Assembly: GCA_018340805.1 (NCBI GenBank)
Contig: JACMZG010001870.1
Span: forward strand, 52,202,658-52,266,657
Source of the DNA: Microvelia longipes
Taxonomy: Eukaryota; Arthropoda; Insecta; Hemiptera; Veliidae
DNA: 64,000 nucleotides
Direction of reading: 5' to 3'
The position numbers and the translations under genes are program-made. Shown one piece after another: positions 56,601 to 64,000 of this stretch (position 1 is the stretch's first letter; the number at the start of each line of letters is the position of its first letter). Below the pieces are notes generated by a model. It was given only the letters and a program-made list of their open reading frames with translations, ran no database searches and was not told where the DNA came from.

Positions 56601-59600
56601 CCAAAAAGACAAGGAGGAGTAGAAAGAATTCTACAGGTTCATTCCAGAGATGAGCAATCACAAAGCAGGATCAATTATTAATCGATTACAAGCTCACCGA
56701 CTATTATTTTATTTTTAAAATAATCAATTTTTTACTTTAGAAAAAATGAACAACTAAAATTAAGTTTCATCTTTGATATTAAAAATGTTTTTGCACAAAG
56801 CAAAGATTATGTTTCAATTCAATCCAAGAAAACATTGGGTCAGAAAAGATATTTAAAAGTATTTTTATTCAACTGCTTGCATTGTTTTTGACATTCTTGA
56901 AGGGATTTTATTGAATTATTATGTTATTATTTATAAATTGGTCACTTAAATAAAAATATGATATAATCCTGCAACATGAAATAAATACCCAAGATATACT
57001 TTTGAGAGCTATATAATTAAAAATTAAATTTATAAAAAAAATGGTGTGATAACACAATTTTAATCGAGTATAACATCAATCAATAAAATAATTAATATAA
57101 TATAATAATAATATAATAAAAAGAACCTTTATTTACCACATAATACAAATATAAACATATAAAATACAATATATTATTAGAAATATATACAATATTATAT
57201 ATAATTGTTTTATTATTATTTTTCACTATACATTATTTATATATTTATTGTAGATATATTTTTTTATATCTTAAAATATATTATCGTAAATATCATTTAT
57301 ATAATACAAGAATTTTTATTATATTCAGATACATTTCTTACCTTAAGTTTTAGACCAAAATTATAAATAATGTGAATGGTAAACCCACAAGGAGAATCTG
57401 AGTGTGGGGGGTTACACTTAAGTGTTAACAAAGGTTGTAAGAGTTAAAGGAAATAATAAAGCCTTATAACTTTAATCAAATTAATTACAAACTATTATAG
57501 ATCAAGTCTCTGGTTCTTCATGACACTGTCCTATAGAGGAGTCAGCATAAACTAATGGACTCGGTACAGAAGGAAGAGATGAGAACCACATACCAGCTAT
57601 TTAGGATGTAAAAAAGTCCATGGATGTATGTTTACATATATTCATGGACTATGTTAACCGAGTCTTGCACCAAGTAATCAAAGATAGATTTACGCAACAT
57701 TGCTGACTCATCATCAAGATTACCTTTCACCCACCAAGTTTCACCAGATAGCATATTTTTGCTTTAAGTCTAACTTTTGAATTTAAATAGACCCATCTGG
57801 AAATTTTACTTCGACTTGATAAAACTAACTTAAATTTTTAGAGAACCCTAAACCAACTTGCTTGTCTGACTGAATTGCGGCTGTTGAGTAGACTGAATTG
57901 AGTAGACTATTATTTCACTCACCCTGGAGATGCTGTGAATACAAGGAGGAACTCCCTAAACTAAAAGACATCTACAGTCTTTTATTTTAGGGAGGCACAA
58001 CTAATATTATTCTTACTCTAGATTTTATTTACTTCTAATTGTTTTCCTATTCCTACAGGGAAGAGAAAAACATTGTAACACGATAGAACGTAACACTCAC
58101 TCTTTTGACTCGATACTTGTAAATCCCAAAAAATAAAATAAAAAGTTATTGTCTGTACATAGATATATTAAGCTTTTCTGGTAAACATAGTACAGACCAA
58201 ATGGTTAATTTGATCAGAATAAAAGATGGTGCAATGATCAAATCATACAAGAGAAAAATGTTATATTTTAGATAAAATCTAACATGACGTCTCAAAATAT
58301 CAGTGCAAATGATCTCTAGTGTTATCTCTAGTGTTTTGAGTCCACGAGATCCTGACTACATCTTCTGCAAACTGTTTTCAAGATATTTAAGTTCACTGTC
58401 AGAGTACCTTTAATTTTTTTAATAGTTGATTGAAAAAAATGTAATTACAAAATTATTACAAATTATAAATAACACATATTTAGCAAAATAATTCAATTTA
58501 GACAAAAAACAGTAACTATATTCTTCAGCAAAAAAGCCATAGCTTGAGCTTGGCCAAGGAGTTGTATAGAAGTTATAGATTGAGAAATAAGAATATAAAA
58601 GAAAATATCCTGTTAACAAAAATAAATAGAAATTTAAAATAAGTAGTTACTTGAAAGAAAAAATATAAAATTATACTTAGAGAAATTACTTAGAGAAAAA
58701 AGAAAATCATTACAATTGCAGCTATAAGTATATATTATCTTATAATTTTATTAAAAGTTGTAAAATAATTTTATAAATTATGAATGATAAATTAAAAAAT
58801 GGGAAAGAATTATGAACGATTGTTGCTTTTTAATAATTGTTAAATAATATTATATAGTTTTAATTGTTTAAATAACTGAACATAAATAGTAATACTTTGT
58901 TCATGTGATAGACCTAATAATCTTTGATTTTGTTCTGCTTTTAAACTAGATTAAAAATAATGATAAATAATAATAAAAATTTAATTAAGAAGAGTCTTCA
59001 TTAAAATATCTTTTAGTTCAGTTTTGATTTTTTTTATATCTGTAACAACTCTTAATTCCTTAGGTAAGGAATTAATGAGATCTGTACCCCTATAGATAAA
59101 TGATTTTTGCCCAAAAGCAGTTTTCATTTTTGGAACTAAATATTTTAGTTGGTCCGTGGATCTAGTTTGAATTGATTTTTGTATGTTTAAAAGTTGTTCA
59201 TGGTCAATTTTTTTTAATAAAAATATTCTTATCCTTATATAGCTGAAAAATTGTTTTATAATTTATTAATTTCAATAAATTTTGGACTTTAAAATCATTG
59301 GATAGTTTCTTTGTACTGTAATCTAACTTTTTTCTGAGGATTATTTTTATAATTCTTTTTTGAGTGTTGTAAAGAGGTTGAGCAAGGTAATACTGCTCCA
59401 CCCCCTACACACAATACTGTACTTTTTTTTATTAAATTATTAATATGAAAGTCCCATTTCAAATGTTGATCCAATTCGTTTTATTTTATTTTTTTATTTT
59501 ATATTATTATTATTATTAATTTTATTTATTATTTTTTTAAATTTATTTTTCATTTCAAAATATGTGGTTAAGTTTTGAAATCTCCCCATTAGAGAAATAC

Positions 59601-60579
59601 ATGTCCAGATGCATTGAACAGAATTTAGTAATATTAAAATGCTTACAGTGGCATATCCACAATTAGTTCTGGCAGAGTGCTGTATGCTGGTGAGAATATC
59701 CTTGCCTATGTCTAGTATAGCGGGATCCCTAGTAACTCTGTACAGTACCATGGCTGACTCAGCTAGTTCGGGTCTGAGTGGGTAGGATTCTCTGCCCTGA
59801 CCAGCCTCTCCTTGACCTATGTTGTAGAATTCCGGGGTGAACCCGAGCTGCTTCCACACTGCTCTGTAGTTAGACAGAGTCTTGACAGCATTCTCTACGT
59901 CGCCTGAGCAGTAAAATACAAACAGATGACAAAACAGGGATCAAACCCGCAGTTGGTACAATGATTAAATCTTACAAGAGAAAAAGGTTAAATTTTAGGC
60001 AAAATCTAACATGAAACCTCAAAATCATCAGCAACAGGTGGTTAACACAAAATCACATCACATGTTTAGTGCTGTGTATTCAGCCACTTGATATGATGAA
60101 TATTGACTTGTATTATGGTTATAAATTACAAGGTTATTATTATGTTTTACATCTTGAATTTGTGCTGTTAGTATTTTTATTAACTCCCTAAATTAGTTAA
60201 TTAAGTTAGTATCATAAAGTATTTTTAAGACTATACTACATTCAGTAATGCCATTCAAAGGCTGTAAATATGGGTATGTGATCAACAATTTCAAAATCAG
60301 GTTTTGATGAGGTTTTTCTCCCCAGTCTAGCTGTAGTAAACATTACTACTTTACCTATAAGAGCAAGGACTCCTGGCCAATATGCTTCCAAGGACTGGAA
60401 GACAGGAAGGGTGACCTGTCCCTTAGTCATGGATGCCCAGATATACCAGTGATTCTTATTGAGGTATTTCTCTATGGGACCTCTTGCAATGTCAAACATC
60501 TGCCTCAGCTCTGGTAAACCAAACAATATGGATCCTTTCACCAGGTACTCAAAGTATGAGTCAACTCCAGCTCCTATAC
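53379..60579 (-). CDS. EDEM2: EDEM2, C-terminal half (5' exons missing)
   Basis: EDEM proteins are ER glycoside hydrolase family 47 members that trim mannose from misfolded glycoproteins and commit them to ERAD. Exons 60579-60355, 59903-59647 and 56534-56213, a fourth starting at 55238, and a last one 53615-53379 fit in order. The first three and the fourth join in phase. Visible family blocks are [64 protein letters not shown] and [14 protein letters not shown]. The HPID..L.CC ending and the last-exon [11 protein letters not shown] are features of EDEM2 rather than EDEM1 or EDEM3. The N-terminal catalytic half is not in this window. Confidence 0.9.
53727..54500 (-). mobile_element. 5S-like element, copy 2, in EDEM2 intron
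   Basis: Same block order and length as copy 1: family end at ggtacctcggaactttttct, 5S-like segment near 53888-53935 (agcagtcacccatacagcac on the plus strand), and the other end at tataaatgaggaaaatt. Indels are small, so it is relatively intact. Confidence 0.65.
54904..55238 (-). CDS. EDEM2: EDEM2 C-tail exon, acidic and helical
   Basis: After ttttattaaag, in phase with the previous exon, comes (D)[19 protein letters not shown], then [18 protein letters not shown] and [19 protein letters not shown]. Predicted coiled-coil-like and poorly conserved in the family. The 3' limit is uncertain: donors at TTTA|gtaagg (about 55031) or AACCTG|gtactg (about 54975) could lead to the last exon, otherwise the frame stops at 54907. 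The span given is the open frame. Confidence 0.6.
55240..56210 (-). other. EDEM2 intron, no feature seen
   Basis: AT-rich intronic sequence between the C-tail exon and the TEAHP exon. Confidence 0.5.
56213..56534 (-). CDS. EDEM2: EDEM2 exon with TEAHP motif
   Basis: After tttttatttcag comes [20 protein letters not shown], then [18 protein letters not shown] and [21 protein letters not shown] end it at ACTTG|gtatgt (phase 1), which joins the exon at 55238. Without that splice the frame stops 16 codons later at 56166. In GH47 the Thr of TEAHP coordinates the catalytic calcium. Confidence 0.85.
56536..58980 (-). other. EDEM2 intron, one dispersed repeat
   Basis: Mostly AT-rich. Positions 58195-58300 (gcaatgatcaaatcatacaa, gagaaaaatgtta, aaatctaacatga) recur at about 59950-60030 in the next intron, marking an undefined repeat. 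Nothing coding seen. Confidence 0.5.
58985..59420 (-). pseudogene. Non-LTR retrotransposon 3' fragment in EDEM2 intron
   Basis: The minus strand reads [40 protein letters not shown], then after a frameshift [20 protein letters not shown] and [13 protein letters not shown]. This is the typical C-terminal tail after the RT domain of jockey/CR1-like LINEs. It lacks RT and endonuclease and is broken. It is a different copy from the one at 5470. Confidence 0.7.
59647..59903 (-). CDS. EDEM2: EDEM2 exon with RPELAES
   Basis: The acceptor ttttactgctcag leads to (G)[19 protein letters not shown], then [49 protein letters not shown] and the donor ACT|gtaagc (phase 0). RPE and the following AES belong to the conserved catalytic cleft of the family. 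Confidence 0.9.
60355..60579 (-). CDS. EDEM2: EDEM2 exon with [11 protein letters not shown]
   Basis: The acceptor gtatttgattacag, phase 1 entry, leads to (G)[19 protein letters not shown], then [32 protein letters not shown] and the donor G|gtaaagt (phase 1). The G-x-G-x-DSY-x-EYL segment is a GH47 active-site region. Upstream exons encoding roughly the first 260 residues were not found to the right within the window. Confidence 0.9.
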
Positions 60580-61019
60580 CTGTAATCAAATACCCTACTG
60601 TCTTACTAGAAACCATTAAACATTATAGATCGTTTATGTCACTAAAAAAAAGTCAGTTTTAATCTTATATGGCTTTAGCCACTATGTGGTGTCAGCCTCC
60701 CAAGAAACTTTGCAGACTGGGGGCCTCTCAGTGTTGTTTATTAATTTCATCTGTTGTTTTACAGCAGTTGCCATGTATTTAGCAAATTTTCATCACTCTG
60801 CTATGGCCACATTGTTATTGCTTTATTATTATATATTGTTACATGGCATTTTGCCATGCATATAGCAAATATGCATCTGTAAAAATTACGACATTTTACT
60901 GCAAAAAATGTAATTAATAAATCATATAATATAAATATTTTGCTACCATTCTAATGAAGAATTAAAACTAATAAAAACAGGCTACCAATTATTGCCACAG
61001 GGTTTTTAATGTCCTCGTG

Positions 61020-61655
61020 AATATAATCTAAAATAGTCCAAGAGCCGACACTGAAAAAATGTGACTCATTTTGTACTACTTCAAACCAAATATTTCTGAA
61101 AATATACCTTAAATTATGAAGAAAAAACATAGTCTGCCTATCCAGAATAAGGTCTTTAATATTATTGCGCATGCTCACAGAAAATCGCACAAATTACAGT
61201 TTTCTTGAAATAAGTGCAAAACATGAAGAGAAAAATGTTGAAAGATAATAAAATGTTCTATAAAACGAGTGTTTAATCATCAAAATCGTGGTTTATGGCT
61301 CTTTCAAAAACACTAAAAAAAGGTTAATTTATGCAAAGTCAACGAATTTCTCTGGCTTTTTTTGCCATTTAACAAATGTCATAACTTTAGTTGTATTTAT
61401 CTGATTTTGATGAAAAAAGACTCGTTTTTTGAGAAATTTTATCATCTTTAAAAAAAGTTCTCTAAATGTTTTGCATATGACCTACAGGGAACCACTTAAT
61501 ACAAGAAAACTGTAATCTGTGCTATTTTCTAATATTTTAAGCGAGTACATTCATATGAAGGGCCTTTTCTTCATAATTGAAGGTATATTTTCAGACAAAT
61601 TTGGTTTTAAGTAGTACAAAATAAGTCACATTTTTCAGGTCCGGCTCTTGGAGTA
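61020..61655. mobile_element. Foldback transposon with agtccaagagccg ends, copy 2
   Basis: Same structure and internal blocks as 37735-38443, starting tagtccaagagccg and ending ccggctcttgga, with small deletions. It directly abuts the satellite array that follows. Confidence 0.75.
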
Positions 61656-63365
61656 TGAGATAAAAGCTGAAAATATGAAATATTTTAATAATCCCCAGAA
61701 TACTTGGGTCAATTTTTTTTTATATTTTTTAAATAAATTACCTCCACATGTAACCGGCATTAAAAAATTTGGTTTGAAGTGGTACAAAATGAGTCACATT
61801 TTTAGGCCTGGCTCTTGGACTATGAGGTAAAAAGCTGTAAATATGAAATATTTTAATAATCCCAGAATACTTGGGTCGATTTTTTATATATATTTTTTAA
61901 ATAAATTACCTCCACATGTAACAGGCATTAAAAAAATTTGGTTTGAAGTGGTACAAAATGAGTCACATTTTTTAGGCCTGGCTCTTGGACTATGAGGTAA
62001 AAAGCTGTAAATATGAAATATTTTAATAATCCCAGAATACTTGGGTCAATTTTTTTTATATATTTTTTTAAATAAATTACCTCCACATGTAACAGGCATT
62101 AAAAAAATTTGGTTTGAAGTGGTACAAAATGAGTCACATTTTTTTAGGCCTGGCTCTTGGACTATGAGGTAAAAAGCTGTAAATATGAAATATTTTAATA
62201 ATCCCCAGAATACTTGGGTCGATTTTTTTATATATATTTTTTTAAATAAATTACCTCCACATGTAACAGGCATTAAAAAATTTGGTTTGAAGTGGTACAA
62301 AATGAGTCACATTTTTTAGGCCTGGCTCTTGGACTATGAGGTAAAAAGCTGTAAATATGAAATATTTTAATAATCCCCAGAATACTTGGGTCGATTTTTT
62401 ATATATATTTTTTAAATAAATTACCTCCACATGTAACAGGCATTAAAAAATTTGGTTTGAAGTGGTACAAAATGAGTCACATTTTTTAGGCCTGGCTCTT
62501 GGACTATGAGGTAAAAAGCTGTAAATATGAAATATTTTAATAATCCCCAGAATACTTGGGTCGATTTTTTATATATATATTTTTAAATAAATTACCTCCA
62601 CATGTAACAGGCATTAAAAAATTTGGTTTGAAGTGGTACAAAATGAGTCACATTTTTTAGGACTGGGTCTTGGACTATGAGGTAAAAAGCTGTAAATATG
62701 AAATATTTTAATAATCCCCAGAATACTTGGGTCGATTTTTTTATATATATTTTTTTAAATAAATTACCTCCACATGTAACAGGCATTAAAAAAATTTGGT
62801 TTGAAGTGGTACAAAATGAGTCACATTTTTTAGGACTGGGTCTTGGACTATGAGGTAAAAAGCTGTAAATATGAAATATTTTAATAATCCCCAGAATACT
62901 TGGGTCGATTTTTTTATATATATTTTTTTAAATAAATTACCTCCACATGTAACAGGCATTAAAAAAATTTGGTTTGAAAGTGGTACAAAATGAGTCACAT
63001 TTTTTAGGACTGGGTCTTGGACTATGAGGTAAAAGCTGTAAATATGAAATATTTTAATAATCCCAGAATACTTGGGTCGATTTTTATATATATTTTTTAA
63101 ATAATTACCTCCACATGTAACAGGCATTAAAAAAATTTGGTTTGAAGTGGTTACAAAATGAGTCACATTTTTTAGGACTGGGTCTTGGACTATGAGGTAA
63201 AAGCTGTAAATATGAAATATTTTTAATAATCCCCAGAATACTTGGGTCGATTTTTTTATATATATTTTTTTAAATAAATTACCTCCACATGTAACAGGCA
63301 TTAAAAAAATTTGGTTTGAAGAGGTACAAAATGAGTCACATTTTTTAGGACTGGGTCTTGGACTG
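61656..63365. repeat. About 172-bp satellite made from the transposon terminus
   Basis: About ten tandem units. Each runs from gaggtaaaaagctgtaaata through cttgggtcgatttttt, acctccacatgtaacaggca and acaaaatgagtcacattttt to ggcctggctcttggactat. The last about 60 bases of every unit are the right terminus of the foldback transposon next door. Later units share ggactgggtcttgg in place of ggcctggctcttgg. Open frames through it are by-products. Confidence 0.9.
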
Positions 63366-63469
63366 AAAGTATTTCCATTATTTGATTGAATAACAAACTG
63401 CTCTAATACTTTTTTAATTAACTTTAATACCAAATTGAGTTTGATTTTTTTTTTTGGCATTGGCCTATT

Positions 63470-63610
63470 AGGACTATACAGTCATAGCATAATTTATAAT
63501 TATAATTATTAAATTTTTACAAATAATTTATAATTTTATAATTTTAACAAATAATTTATAATTATTATAATTTTACAAATAATTATAATTATAATAATTA
63601 TAATTTTACA
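63470..63610. repeat. Simple aattataatt-rich tract
   Basis: Repeated aataatttataatt units of irregular length. Confidence 0.7.
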
Positions 63611-63805
63611 ATGTCTCTGTAGCATAAATACACTGGGAGCTTCGAAGAATAACAGACACACACACAGACAGACAACTTAGTTAAAACCACTGAGAGGCTA
63701 TAAAAACACCTGAAACGGATAATTCCAGTTTCATCCCGGTTTCAGATTTTTTGGCAAACACAAAACTTTTCTTATATACATACGGAATAAATGAGGAAAA
63801 GTAAT
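63610..63805 (-). mobile_element. 5S-like element, copy 5 (5' part only)
   Basis: Blocks agcataaatacactgggagc, cagacagacaactt, acacctgaaacggataat and the terminus aaatgaggaaaagt match copies 1 and 2. The 5S-like segment is absent from this truncated copy. Confidence 0.55.
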
Positions 63806-64000
63806 AAAAATAATTTTAAAAGTTTAAGTTAAATTTCCATTGCATTGTTTCTGGTAGTTTTGTAGACAAACAGAAAAAACTTGAGACTTAAAATCCATTT
63901 ACGGTAATAAACTCAAAAGTCAATATTTTCAATATGGTGACAGATTTGGGATGAAATTTAGTGGATCAATTAGAGAGGTACATTTGTGTCAAATTTTAAT

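Noticed and set aside
62046..63460. Open frames encoding repeated MPVTCGGNLFKK and similar blocks
   Set aside because: They are the reverse strand of the 172-bp satellite. Repeated frames reflect the tandem array, not a protein.

Overview
The window is AT-rich, intron-containing metazoan DNA. Exons are short and bounded by GT..AG. Long (TA)n and (CA)n tracts recur, along with many short inverted-repeat transposons, tRNA-derived SINEs, LINE fragments and Penelope-like elements. The identifiable genes (an H4K20 methyltransferase, a testis-specific-type kinase, an ER mannosidase) and the repeat mix fit an invertebrate animal. I cannot name the species or phylum.

Layout. (1) 1-8 kb, + strand: an internal exon (312-375) and a terminal exon (6971-7101) of an unrecognised gene. 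Its intervening DNA is filled by an inverted-repeat element, a 5S-rRNA-like element, a short satellite and LINE debris. (2) 8-20.9 kb: gene-poor DNA with foldback elements, a clean hAT-type MITE with 8-bp target duplication, minisatellites and microsatellites. (3) 20.9-29.1 kb (5' leader possibly to about 36.4 kb), - strand: a SUV4-20/KMT5-family methyltransferase. Its first three recognised coding exons and a conserved C-terminal exon are clean. The interval that should carry the SET core (about 21.4-26.45 kb) looks garbled: only blurred traces of the SET motifs can be seen. (4) 29-38.5 kb: a pogo/Tigger transposon, hairpin elements and TIR elements. (5) 39.0-49.9 kb, + strand: a TSSK-type serine/threonine kinase whose exons join in phase to 414 residues. 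A 75-bp minisatellite has multiplied the end of its first exon together with the 5' splice site. Its introns hold a second minisatellite, a SINE, foldback elements, a Penelope fragment and a TIR element inserted 45 bp past an exon. (6) 50-53 kb: a precise TIR element with 8-bp target duplication and other repeats. (7) 53.4-60.6 kb, - strand: the C-terminal half of EDEM2; its 5' exons lie beyond the right edge or in the repeat zone. (8) 61.0-63.4 kb: a foldback transposon followed by a satellite array built from its terminus.

The three recognised genes have unrelated roles: chromatin H4K20 methylation, a testis-type kinase, and ER-associated degradation. There is no sign of a functional cluster. 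The most notable non-coding signal is a set of dispersed foldback elements carrying a shared hammerhead-ribozyme-like motif (CTGANGA, a hairpin, GAAA). One is attached to a decayed Penelope GIY-YIG endonuclease reading frame. Other notable signals are a MITE family carrying a 5S rRNA promoter-like segment, splice-donor amplification in the kinase gene, and the garbled SET interval.
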